From Pseudomonadota bacterium (GTDB taxonomy: Bacteria; Pseudomonadota; Alphaproteobacteria; Rhizobiales; Xanthobacteraceae): 5,635 nucleotides of DNA. The notes under the pieces are model-generated. The model made no database searches. It saw nothing but the letters and a program-made list of their open reading frames with translations, and was not told where the DNA came from. A program made the translations under genes and the position numbers. Position 1 is the first letter of the stretch. Each line of letters starts with the position of its first letter. Location: the NCBI GenBank assembly GCA_023405565.1, contig JAEXXW010000125.1, positions 1 through 5,635 of the forward strand, given 5' to 3'. Positions 1-5,619 of this stretch are shown piece by piece.

Positions 1-1
1 G

Positions 2-574
<573 letters not shown>

Positions 575-603
575 ACGGCCTTTCACCGCATCCGAGGAGC
601 ACG

Positions 604-640
604 CGAACCGGTATCCACCTCGCCCAAAAACGCTTTCATG
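604..640. repeat. Possible copy of a dispersed rhizobial intergenic repeat
   Basis: The string gaaccggtatccacctcg followed by caaaaacgct resembles, from memory, short palindromic intergenic repeats scattered in Bradyrhizobium/Mesorhizobium-type genomes (GAACCGGTNTCCAC with a nearby AAAACGCT). A shorter relative, cgaaccggtgtaacctc, occurs at 1098-1114. The stretch falls inside the reading frame of the minus-strand gene 1027-521, where it encodes about residues 130-142 after the last membrane helix. The local similarity is seen directly; membership of a dispersed family is inferred and cannot be proved from one window. Confidence 0.3.
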
Positions 641-1064
641 GGTCAGGGAGAGGGAAGGGTTCTTCTGGATCATCGAGAAGATCAGCGCCAGGATCCACAT
701 CGAAATGGAAATCAGGGCCGTCCATTTTGCAAAGGTCAGGTAGGTCTTGCGCAGGATGGTGGAGGTGATCCATTGCGCGTAGGCGGCGGGCGGGCGCCGG
801 TCCTTTTCGATATAGAGCCACATCTCGGTGCGGCGATAATCCTTGGTCAGGGCTTCCCGTGCTTTCAGGATCAGGATCACGGCCATGATGGTGGTCAGGA
901 ATCCGCCGGCCTGAAAGGCCAGCCTAGGATCGAACGACATTCCCGTCATGACGCAGAAGATACCGAGCGAGGCAAAGCCGCAGGCGCGCAGAACCGTCTC
1001 ATACGCAATGCGGCGCATATGCTCCATGGTCGCTCCGGCTCGGCCGTTCCCCCAATGCCTCTCG

Positions 1065-1073
1065 GTTATAGCA
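1065..1073 (-). promoter_or_regulatory. Candidate extended -10 element (TGCTATAAC)
   Basis: On the minus strand TGC-TATAAC (1073-1065) matches an extended -10 (TGn followed by TATAAT with one mismatch), 37 bases upstream of the ATG at 1027. It could give a leader of about 30 bases. No convincing -35 hexamer is found 16-18 bases further upstream. It could serve as a secondary internal promoter for the second paralogue, but chance is a real alternative. Confidence 0.2.
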
Positions 1074-1093
1074 AACGCCGTTCCTCCGGCCCG

Positions 1094-1113
1094 GTCACGA
1101 ACCGGTGTAACCT
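1094..1113 (-). repeat. Small inverted repeat just after the stop codon
   Basis: On the minus strand GGTTAC (1113-1108) and GTGACC (1099-1094) can pair over six positions, one of them G-T, around the loop ACCGGTTC, which contains the palindrome ACCGGT. It sits immediately after the TGA of the gene 1475-1113. No T-run follows, so it is not a convincing intrinsic terminator. It may be a short intercistronic hairpin or a remnant of the repeat type seen near 604-640. Confidence 0.35.
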
Positions 1114-1475
1114 CAAGCCCATGAGGCCAGGAGCCCGAATGCAAACAGCAGCGATGCGACGCCGGCCGCGGTCTTGGCGCCGGTGAGCAGCATGGTTTCG
1201 AGTTGTTCATAGGCGTAGGCACGCCCGGCGTCGCCGACCGGACGTTCGTTGGGCTGCATCACCAGCCAGGGCTCCGTCGCGACAACACGGTCTTCGGTGA
1301 GGAAGAACGCGCGTACCAGCATCACCGCCGCGAAAAACATGGCGACCGATGCTCCGATTACCAGGGCGAGCGGCAGATCGAAGCTGTAGGCGATCATGAG
1401 AATGCCGGCGGCCAAGGTGGCAAGGCTGGCATCGCGTATGACGGTGAAGAATGCAAAGCGTGAGAACGTATCCAT
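1113..1475 (-). CDS. Three-helix membrane protein of unknown function, first gene of a paralogous pair
   Basis: The 120-residue product is not recognised. The start is ATG 1475, with AGGAG (1486-1482) six bases upstream; upstream codons in the same frame lie in the promoter region and are not used. Predicted membrane helices are near residues 14-31, 36-57 and 99-118. A polar loop of about 40 residues between helices 2 and 3 contains TE-x-W (67-70) and NERP (76-79) and is probably cytoplasmic. The protein ends directly after helix 3 (ASWA). Gapless alignment to the downstream product 1027-521 gives about 28 identities in 120 by eye, including SFD 31-33 at the end of helix 1, T67-E68, W70, R78-P79 and A100-K101. 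This points to tandem duplication and supports both start choices. The gene lies about 100 bases downstream of an EcfG-type promoter, which suggests a general-stress membrane protein; the biochemical role is unknown. Confidence 0.82.
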   Translation of the reverse strand: MDTFSRFAFFTVIRDASLATLAAGILMIAYSFDLPLALVIGASVAMFFAAVMLVRAFFLTEDRVVATEPWLVMQPNERPVGDAGRAYAYEQLETMLLTGAKTAAGVASLLFAFGLLASWA

Positions 1476-1571
1476 GCCGGTCTCCTGATCGAATTGGACA
1501 CCTGCCGTTTGAACTTTCCCTCTCCGGAACGCTTCGATTTTTATCCGCGTTTTCAAAGCAAACGCTATGCC

Positions 1572-1589
1572 GCGTTCCGTTCGGAACGC
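1572..1589. repeat. Perfect inverted repeat with 8-bp arms
   Basis: GCGTTCCG (1572-1579) and CGGAACGC (1582-1589) are exact reverse complements separated by TT. A third copy of the arm, CGGAACGC, is at 1525-1532. One arm overlaps the -10 element (CGTT) of the EcfG-type promoter and the other covers the expected transcription start. It could be an operator, an mRNA 5' hairpin, or a consequence of overlapping promoter half-sites (GGAACG is the complement of CGTTCC). Confidence 0.5.
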
Positions 1590-1610
1590 AACCGCCATCA
1601 AGGTGGTTCC
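1585..1610 (-). promoter_or_regulatory. EcfG-type general stress response promoter (GGAACC-N16-CGTT)
   Basis: Read on the minus strand, GGAACC (1610-1605), a 16-base spacer (1604-1589) and CGTT (1588-1585) exactly match the published consensus for alphaproteobacterial EcfG sigma factors of the PhyR-NepR-EcfG general stress response (GGAAC-N16/17-CGTT). The expected transcription start is near 1578, giving a leader of roughly 100 bases before the ATG at 1475. A probable terminator (1647-1624) lies just upstream, so the promoter marks the start of a separate unit holding the two paralogous membrane protein genes. The match is seen directly; its activity is inferred. Confidence 0.62.
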
Positions 1611-1623
1611 GGAAAGCGGCGAG

Positions 1624-1647
1624 AAAAGGTCGGAGCCTGAAGGCCCG
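1624..1647 (-). terminator. Probable intrinsic terminator after the YggT-like/108-residue gene pair
   Basis: On the minus strand, one base after the TGA at 1651-1649, CGG-GCC (1647-1642), loop TTCA and GGC-T-CCG (1637-1631) form a six-pair stem with one bulged T. The stem is followed by ACC and TTTT (1627-1624). The stem is short, so efficiency may be moderate. Its place between a stop codon and an EcfG-type promoter supports a transcription-unit boundary here. Confidence 0.45.
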
Positions 1648-1648
1648 T

Positions 1649-1975
1649 TCAGAGGCCGATCTTGAAGAAATTGCCGATCGCAGGGAGCGTCAGCAGGGCG
1701 GTGCCGGCCAGCCAGATCCAGAGCGAGGCGACGGTGGATTCGTCCTTGGCGCCGATAAATCGCTCATAAAGCGCGGCCGGGATGCCCGCCAGGATCACGG
1801 TGCCGGTCGACAGCATCAGCGAGGCGAAATAGGCGATCGCGGCGGTGCTGCCAAAGAGCGGCTCGGCCATCAGATAGGCCGACAACTGAAAGACGAAGAA
1901 GAAAGCCGGATTGAAGATGCCGTTGATCATGCCGAAAAAGGCGATGCCGATGTAATAGAAGCTGCGCTCGTTCAT
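1649..1975 (-). CDS. Small three-helix membrane protein of unknown function
   Basis: The 108-residue product is not recognised. The start is ATG 1975, overlapping the stop of the upstream YggT-like gene as ATGA, with AGGTGG (1984-1979) three bases upstream. That short spacing fits translation coupled to the upstream gene. Hydrophobic segments are near residues 18-37 (GIFNPAFFFVFQLSAYLMA), 43-67 and 83-104, separated by short polar turns (ERFIGAKDES between the second and third). The N-terminus MNERSFYYIGIAFFGM is aromatic-rich. No catalytic motif or signal peptide is evident. The strict pairing with a YggT-like gene suggests the two products act together in the inner membrane. A probable terminator follows directly. 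Confidence 0.8.
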   Translation of the reverse strand: MNERSFYYIGIAFFGMINGIFNPAFFFVFQLSAYLMAEPLFGSTAAIAYFASLMLSTGTVILAGIPAALYERFIGAKDESTVASLWIWLAGTALLTLPAIGNFFKIGL

Positions 1976-2280
1976 GCGCCACCTGTGCGGAGCAGGCCGA
2001 GCGAGAAGAAGATCACCAGCAGCAGAACACGCAGCCAGAACAGCCAGACAAAGCCGAACAGCCACTGCACGACCGGCGCCACGGCCTTCGGCGTGACGAT
2101 TGCGAAGATTTTCAGGAACGGATCAGTGATCGCGCAGAAACCGCGCCAGATATAGTTCTTCGATGCCGGTTCAACGAGAAGGCCCAGCAGCGCGCGGCCA
2201 AGCATCGTGTACATGACGACAGCCAGAACGAAATTCGGCAGTTGGAAATACCAAAGGCTCCAGAAGGACGTCGTCTGCAC
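1972..2280 (-). CDS. YggT-like small membrane protein
   Basis: The 102-residue product resembles the YggT family of small integral membrane proteins, whose function is poorly defined. A first hydrophobic segment near residues 14-35 (FVLAVVMYTMLGRALLGLLV) is followed by NYIWRGFCAITDPFLKIFAIVTPKAV, which resembles the family's conserved region with an N/T-x-P turn before a short amphipathic stretch. A second long hydrophobic segment covers about residues 70-97. The start is GTG 2280 with GGAG (2294-2291) ten bases upstream, a longer spacing than usual; no better start exists before residue 23, which is already inside the first helix. The stop overlaps the next ATG as ATGA, so the two genes are translationally coupled. 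The gene begins about 58 bases after the symporter terminator and no clear promoter is seen between them. The YggT assignment is by motif resemblance only. Confidence 0.8.
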   Translation of the reverse strand: MQTTSFWSLWYFQLPNFVLAVVMYTMLGRALLGLLVEPASKNYIWRGFCAITDPFLKIFAIVTPKAVAPVVQWLFGFVWLFWLRVLLLVIFFSLGLLRTGGA

Positions 2281-2337
2281 GCTGACAAATCTCCGGCGAC
2301 GGAATGATGGTACTCAAAGCTGTTGACGGATCGAGAG

Positions 2338-2371
2338 AAAAGTTGTGGGGCCCCAAGGTGCTTGGGACCCC
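2338..2371 (-). terminator. Intrinsic terminator of the symporter operon
   Basis: On the minus strand GGGGTCCCAAG (2371-2361), loop CAC and CTTGGGGCCCC (2357-2347) form an 11-pair stem with a single G-T pair. ACAAC and TTTT (2341-2338) follow. It lies about 27 bases after the TAA of the large symporter subunit. This is the strongest terminator in the window. Confidence 0.85.
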
Positions 2372-2397
2372 GCTCTGTTTGACACCCCTATTCGGGC

Positions 2398-4365
2398 TTA
2401 GTCTTTTTCCTGCAGGACCGTGCGGCCACGCGGTTTGCGGATCTCGTCCACAAAGGCCTGCATTTCCTTCGACGGTTCCTTGCCCATGAGGCTTACCACA
2501 TAGATCAGCAGGAAGCCGACCGGCATGCCGATCAGACCCGCTGCGATATTGGTGATGCCAAACCAGCCAACCTTGCTGGCCATGGGATGGCTGGCGGCCA
2601 CCCAGGTATCCATCGCATTCGGAGCAGCCATCGCCTTCGCAAGATCGACCAGCGGAGTGCCGGCCGGGCTGGGGAGGGAGGACATGCCGAAATACGCAAC
2701 GCCATAACCCGGGAAGTAGCGCGTCACGACCAGATAGAAGATCGCGATGCCGAAGCCGCCGATGATGCCGGCAATGGCACCGGCGGTCGTCGCGCGTTTC
2801 CACCAGATCCCCATGACGAGAGCCGGGAAGTTGCCCGCCATGGCCAGTGAGAACGCCCATCCGACCATCGCCAGAATGTCCGCCGGTTTGGTTGCCGCCG
2901 TTGCTGCCGCCGCGACCGCGACCACGACCAGGAGGACGCGGGCCACGGTGAGACGCTTCACCGTCGGCGCGTTCGGATCGATCATCTTGTAATAGACGTC
3001 GTGCGACAGCGCGTTGGCGATGGCCAGCAGCAGACCGTCTGCGGTCGAGAGCGCGGCGGCAAGGCCACCGGCCGCGACCAGGCCGGAAATCACGTAGGGA
3101 AGTCCCGCGATTTCCGGTGTGGAGAGCACGATCACGTCAGTGTTGATCGTGAAGTCCTGCAGACGCACAACACCCGTACCGACGGCCTTACAGGCATCGA
3201 TGACGGCCTGGAGACTTGCAGCATTCTTGCCGCAGATCTGGATCAGCCCGAGTTCGCCCCAGGTGAACATCCACGGTTTGATATTCTCAATGCTGCTGCC
3301 GATGATGTTGGTGTAAACCTCCAGCTTCGAGAACGCCGCATAGGCCGGCGCCGAGAAGTAAAGCAGGAGGATGAAGAACAGCGACCACGCCACCGACTGA
3401 CGGGCTTCACGCACCGACGGGGTGGTGAAGTAACGCATCAGGATGTGCGGCAGCGACGCCGTGCCCACCATCATGCAGAAGATGATCGCGAAGAAATTCA
3501 GCGGCGTGTAGTTGATCCACGGCTGAATATGCGGCTTCAGGTTGGCTGCCGTGGCGAGGCCGTCCTTCAGCATCTGTGCTTCGCGTGCGGTGATATCCGC
3601 GATTGCCTGTCCGTAGGTCAGTTCCGGAATCGGAATGCCGTATTTCTTGGTGGACAGGATGATGATCGGCGTCAGATAGGCGACAATTAGCACAATGTAC
3701 TGGGCGATTTGCGTCCAGGTCACCGCGCGCATGCCGCCCAGCATCGAGCAGAGCAGGATGCCGGCGAGACCGACGAACACCGCGACCTCGAAATTCATGC
3801 CGAGGAAGCGCGAGGCGATGATGCCGGTGCCGTAGATCTGCGCCGTCACATAGGTGAAGGAGCAGGCCACCAGCACGATGACCGCTAGGAAGCGGGCAAA
3901 GTTGCCGCCGAACCGGAACGACATGAAGTCGGGGACCGTATAGGCGCCGAACTTGCGCAGATACGGGCCGACCAGCACGGAGACGAGCACGTAGCCGCCG
4001 GTCCAGCCGAGCACCCAGGCCAGGCCGTCATAACCGAGCAGGAACAATGTTCCGGCCATACCGACGAACGATGCCGCCGACATCCAGTCTGCGCCGGTCG
4101 CCATGCCGTTATAGAGCGCTGGAACGCGCCGGCCCGCGACGTAATATTCAGAGACTTGCGCCGTACGGGACAGGATGCCGATGATCGCGTAGACCGCGAT
4201 AGTGAAGAATACGAACAGATAACCCAGGACCCGGTTGGGTACGCCGATCTGTTCGAGGATTGCCAGTAATATGACGAAGGCAAGAAATCCGCCGGTATAC
4301 ATACCGTAGATCTTGCCGAGATTGTTGATGAAGTCGTTGCCGTCGCTTGAGGTTTGAGTCGCCAT
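2398..4365 (-). CDS. Large subunit of a two-component sodium:solute symporter (SSS family, acetate permease-like)
   Basis: This is an inner-membrane cation:solute symporter of the SSS family, in the long subfamily that pairs with a DUF4212 small subunit (VC_2705-like). It is often annotated as cation acetate symporter (ActP/MctP-like), but the substrate is not proven. The product has 655 residues from ATG 4365, with GGAGG (4378-4374) eight bases upstream. A TTG at 4383 also opens the frame but has no suitable site and would overlap the upstream stop. About 13 membrane segments are visible. Family features are YYVAGRRVPALYNGMATGADWMSAASF (74-100), GTASLPHILMRYFT (301-314) and GLVAAGGLAAALSTADGLLL (428-447). 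The Ser-Thr of STAD falls where SSS proteins bind sodium. A soluble insert at about 346-415, with two cysteines, separates helices and is longer than in classical ActP (about 550 residues). The C-terminal tail is charged. The gene is 14 bases downstream of the small subunit and ends before a strong terminator. Confidence 0.95.
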   Translation of the reverse strand: MATQTSSDGNDFINNLGKIYGMYTGGFLAFVILLAILEQIGVPNRVLGYLFVFFTIAVYAIIGILSRTAQVSEYYVAGRRVPALYNGMATGADWMSAASFVGMAGTLFLLGYDGLAWVLGWTGGYVLVSVLVGPYLRKFGAYTVPDFMSFRFGGNFARFLAVIVLVACSFTYVTAQIYGTGIIASRFLGMNFEVAVFVGLAGILLCSMLGGMRAVTWTQIAQYIVLIVAYLTPIIILSTKKYGIPIPELTYGQAIADITAREAQMLKDGLATAANLKPHIQPWINYTPLNFFAIIFCMMVGTASLPHILMRYFTTPSVREARQSVAWSLFFILLLYFSAPAYAAFSKLEVYTNIIGSSIENIKPWMFTWGELGLIQICGKNAASLQAVIDACKAVGTGVVRLQDFTINTDVIVLSTPEIAGLPYVISGLVAAGGLAAALSTADGLLLAIANALSHDVYYKMIDPNAPTVKRLTVARVLLVVVAVAAAATAATKPADILAMVGWAFSLAMAGNFPALVMGIWWKRATTAGAIAGIIGGFGIAIFYLVVTRYFPGYGVAYFGMSSLPSPAGTPLVDLAKAMAAPNAMDTWVAASHPMASKVGWFGITNIAAGLIGMPVGFLLIYVVSLMGKEPSKEMQAFVDEIRKPRGRTVLQEKD

Positions 4366-4373
4366 GGCTGCGT

Positions 4374-4378
4374 CCTCC
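4374..4378 (-). promoter_or_regulatory. Ribosome binding site that fixes the start of the large symporter subunit
   Basis: GGAGG on the minus strand lies eight bases before ATG 4365 and two bases after the stop codon of the small subunit. It decides in favour of ATG 4365 over the TTG at 4383, and its closeness to the stop allows terminating ribosomes to reinitiate. Confidence 0.8.
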
Positions 4379-4379
4379 C

Positions 4380-4670
4380 TCAATCGTCTTCGGCCACGCC
4401 GAATTCACGGTCGATCTTGTCCTGCTGCTTCGCAAACATGAAGAGCTGGACCACGAACGCGATCAGCGAGCCTTGCGCGGCCATGTAGAAGCCGAGCGGG
4501 AAACCAGCAATGACAATCTTGTTCAGCGCGGGTGCGAACATATGCACCACGTAGCCAAAGAAGAACCAGATGCCGAGATGGATCCACATCAGATTGGTCG
4601 TCTTGCGCCAATGCGCTTCGTCATTGGCAGACGTCTGATGTGTCGTTGTTTGCTGTGACATAGGTGGCAC
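4380..4670 (-). CDS. Small subunit of the sodium:solute symporter (DUF4212 type)
   Basis: The 96-residue partner of the large symporter subunit encoded directly downstream. It belongs to the DUF4212 / 'solute:sodium symporter small subunit' family, inner-membrane proteins that almost always precede a VC_2705-type SSS gene. After a polar N-terminus of about 20 residues come HWRKTTNLMWIHLGIW, a first helix (about 28-46), the family hallmark GFPLGFYMAAQGS (about 56-68), a second helix (65-80) and the charged end DKIDREFGV. Both ends probably face the cytoplasm. The GTG start at 4670 is preferred because AGGAGG (4682-4677) is six bases upstream. ATG 4661 (93 residues) is the alternative, with a second purine run GGGAGG eleven bases away. 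The TGA at 4382-4380 abuts the ribosome binding site of the large subunit, so the two are one operon and probably made in fixed proportion. Confidence 0.92.
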   Translation of the reverse strand: MPPMSQQTTTHQTSANDEAHWRKTTNLMWIHLGIWFFFGYVVHMFAPALNKIVIAGFPLGFYMAAQGSLIAFVVQLFMFAKQQDKIDREFGVAEDD

Positions 4671-4685
4671 GCCCTCCCTCCTGAT

Positions 4686-4705
4686 GCCGGTTGAAAAAAT
4701 CCGGC
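4686..4705 (-). promoter_or_regulatory. Hairpin with U-rich loop just upstream of the symporter ribosome binding site
   Basis: On the minus strand GCCGG (4705-4701) and CCGGC (4690-4686) pair exactly around the ten-base loop ATTTTTTCAA. The 3' arm ends three bases before AGGAGG (4682-4677). In the leader RNA this gives a short stem with a U-rich loop next to the ribosome binding site, a layout compatible with post-transcriptional control, though this is inference. The intervening U-run is too short and inside the loop, so it is not a terminator. Confidence 0.4.
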
Positions 4706-4742
4706 GATGAATATGCGAGGGATGCCGATGAACGGCTGGCTC

Positions 4743-4764
4743 GCGGCACCCCCCTTGCTGCCGC
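4743..4764 (-). promoter_or_regulatory. Second leader hairpin with a G-rich loop
   Basis: GCGGCA (4764-4759 on the minus strand) and TGCCGC (4748-4743) are exact complements around the loop GCAAGGGGGG. If transcription starts near 4774, this stem would sit about ten bases into the symporter leader. The exposed G-run in the loop could pair with the pyrimidine-rich stretch near 4720 or with another RNA. The repeat is seen directly; a role is inferred. Confidence 0.35.
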
Positions 4765-4780
4765 TCGTTCGCGCGTGATC

Positions 4781-4810
4781 TTTATGTCTCGCTACGAAAA
4801 AGTTATGCAA
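4781..4810 (-). promoter_or_regulatory. Candidate housekeeping promoter for the symporter operon
   Basis: On the minus strand TTGCAT (4810-4805) and CATAAA (4786-4781), separated by 18 bases, each match the -35 and -10 consensus at four of six positions. The expected start near 4774 gives a leader of about 104 bases before GTG 4670. Both boxes are weak, so an activator would probably be needed. The -35 box overlaps the inverted repeat 4802-4817. Confidence 0.3.
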
Positions 4811-4817
4811 AAGTAAC
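4802..4817. promoter_or_regulatory. Candidate shared operator, GTTA-N8-TAAC
   Basis: GTTA (4802-4805) and TAAC (4814-4817) form an inverted repeat around TGCAAAAG. It overlaps the -35 boxes of both candidate divergent promoters, a common arrangement for a regulator controlling both directions. The core TGCAAAA recurs at 4913-4919 inside another imperfect repeat. TTTGCAAA-like half-sites are known for short-chain fatty acyl regulators (PccR/ScfR type) in alphaproteobacteria, but the match here is partial. Arms of four bases can occur by chance. Confidence 0.3.
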
Positions 4818-4842
4818 ACTGTCCTGAGTTGAGGCTTATAAG
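4813..4842 (+). promoter_or_regulatory. Candidate housekeeping promoter for the plus-strand gene at 4965
   Basis: GTAACA (4813-4818) matches the -35 consensus at four of six positions and TATAAG (4837-4842) matches the -10 at five of six, with an 18-base spacer. Transcription would start near 4849 and leave a leader of about 115 bases before ATG 4965. It runs back-to-back with the minus-strand promoter candidate, their -35 boxes being two bases apart. Confidence 0.4.
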
Positions 4843-4907
4843 ACTTTCGACCAAGGAGAGTTCTTTACTCACGGAAATTGTTGAGCTTTTTCGATCAAAA
4901 TCTGTTC

Positions 4908-4929
4908 GCAGTTGCAAAAATTGCGCTGC
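4908..4929 (+). repeat. Imperfect hairpin in the leader of the 209-residue gene
   Basis: GCAG (4908-4911) pairs with CTGC (4926-4929), and GCAA (4914-4917) pairs with TTGC (4921-4924), around the loop AAA. A TT/G internal mismatch separates the two stem parts. It lies 35 bases before the start codon and contains a second TGCAAAA copy. It may be a protein-binding site in DNA or a leader RNA structure; neither is established. Confidence 0.3.
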
Positions 4930-4964
4930 ACTGCGAGAGGTTGAAGCGCTGCAGGTGAAGAAGA

Positions 4965-5594
4965 ATGGGTTTTCTGGACTTCTTTCGACGTTCCAAACCG
5001 CCGATCAGGGATCTCGCGGCGCTTGCTGATTTCATCGATGAGCAATCCGCCTTTCTCGTTCAGAAAGGCATCTATGATTATGCGCGCGCGCGGTCCGGTC
5101 ACTACGCCAAGGTGATGCTGTCGGATAAAGGCTTTCAGACAGCGCTTGATCGTTCGCGCTGGCGTGCCTTTCCCCTCGGTCTTGCGATGGTCGGCGAGAC
5201 GATCGAGGGAATGCTGGCGACGGCTTCAGCGGATGATCGGCGTGCGCGGCTCGATCCGTTCAACAGGCTCGTGCTGTCTGTTTTCGATCGCTATCCAAAA
5301 CCTGAAATGTTGTCAGACGATGAGTGGAAACAGGGACGCGCGGATCTCGCTCTGCATCTGGAACGTCTCAGGATGCACCCCCCCAAACGCGTTATCGATA
5401 TTCCCGAACCCTTCGCTGAGCGCTATTTCGCGTTGATGCCGTTCGACAAGCCGTTCCTGACGCCGGATGCGCCGACCGCGCATGGCTTCATGAAGTTGCA
5501 GCTGGTGGCCATGCAGGACGAACTGGCGAAGCGAATGCATACGGCACAAATCCTGCAACATCTTCAGCAAGTGCCGATGCAAGACGGCGCCTGA
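4965..5594 (+). CDS. Soluble protein of unknown function (209 residues)
   Basis: I do not recognise a named domain. The start is ATG 4965 with AGGTG (4953-4957) seven bases upstream; the frame upstream of it is not coding-like. The N-terminus MGFLDFFRRSK is a short amphipathic, basic stretch that might touch the membrane, but there is no signal peptide or membrane helix. The protein appears mostly helical. Notable segments are DFIDEQSAFLVQKGIYDYARARSGHYAKVMLSD (about 24-56), WRAFPLGLAMVGETIEGML (66-84), a charged helix DDEWKQGRADLALHLERLRMHPPKR (121-145) and IPEPFAERYFALMPFDKPF (149-167). No catalytic signature stands out. A run of seven C (5378-5384) encodes part of MHPPK. The gene is divergent from the symporter operon and 25 bases upstream of another start codon, so it probably opens a plus-strand operon. 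By memory, DUF4212/SSS operons are often neighboured by exonuclease and CBS/DUF294 genes, which would fit the next gene. Confidence 0.85.
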   Translation: MGFLDFFRRSKPPIRDLAALADFIDEQSAFLVQKGIYDYARARSGHYAKVMLSDKGFQTALDRSRWRAFPLGLAMVGETIEGMLATASADDRRARLDPFNRLVLSVFDRYPKPEMLSDDEWKQGRADLALHLERLRMHPPKRVIDIPEPFAERYFALMPFDKPFLTPDAPTAHGFMKLQLVAMQDELAKRMHTAQILQHLQQVPMQDGA

Positions 5595-5603
5595 TCACCG
5601 ACC

Positions 5604-5619
5604 GGGGGGGGGGAGCGCG
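5604..5619 (+). promoter_or_regulatory. Ribosome binding site containing a run of ten G
   Basis: Ten consecutive G (5604-5613) followed by AG supply the purine-rich ribosome binding site for the ATG at 5620. The closest Shine-Dalgarno-like core is GGGAG (5611-5615), four bases from the ATG, which is slightly short. A mononucleotide run of this length in a spacer can change length by slippage and so alter initiation, although it may also contain a sequencing length error. Confidence 0.5.

Noticed and set aside
638..1186. Long plus-strand open frame, 182 codons
   Set aside because: It is antisense to the membrane protein gene 1027-521, has low-complexity Gly/Arg/His-rich composition, no ribosome binding site and no recognisable motif.
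1451..2155. Plus-strand open frame of 234 codons across 1451-2155
   Set aside because: It runs antisense to three minus-strand genes and the promoter region between them, and reads as charged low-complexity sequence typical of the reverse frame of GC-rich membrane genes.
2595..2860. Minus-strand open frame of 229 codons overlapping the 3' part of the symporter gene (2171-2860)
   Set aside because: It is a shifted frame through SSS-family coding sequence, the terminator and the YggT-like gene, with no protein-like features.
3001..3690. Plus-strand open frame of 229 codons inside the large symporter gene
   Set aside because: It is antisense to clear SSS-family coding sequence, with Arg/Asp/His-rich composition and no start signals.
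4366..4383. Upstream TTG start for the large symporter subunit
   Set aside because: The ATG at 4365 has GGAGG eight bases upstream. The TTG overlaps the stop of the small subunit and would begin before that ribosome binding site.
4800..4825. Possible sigma-54 promoter on the minus strand around TTACTTTTGCAT
   Set aside because: The -12 GC is present, but there is no GG ten bases upstream, so the invariant -24 element is missing.
4879..4900. Possible FNR/FixK box (TTGA ... TCAA) in the divergent region
   Set aside because: The half-sites TTGA and TCAA are ten bases apart instead of the six required for the TTGA-N6-TCAA consensus.
4829..5029. Short plus-strand frame starting with TTG at 4829
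   Set aside because: It has no suitable ribosome binding site, overlaps the well-supported start at 4965 in another frame, and its start lies before the predicted transcription start.
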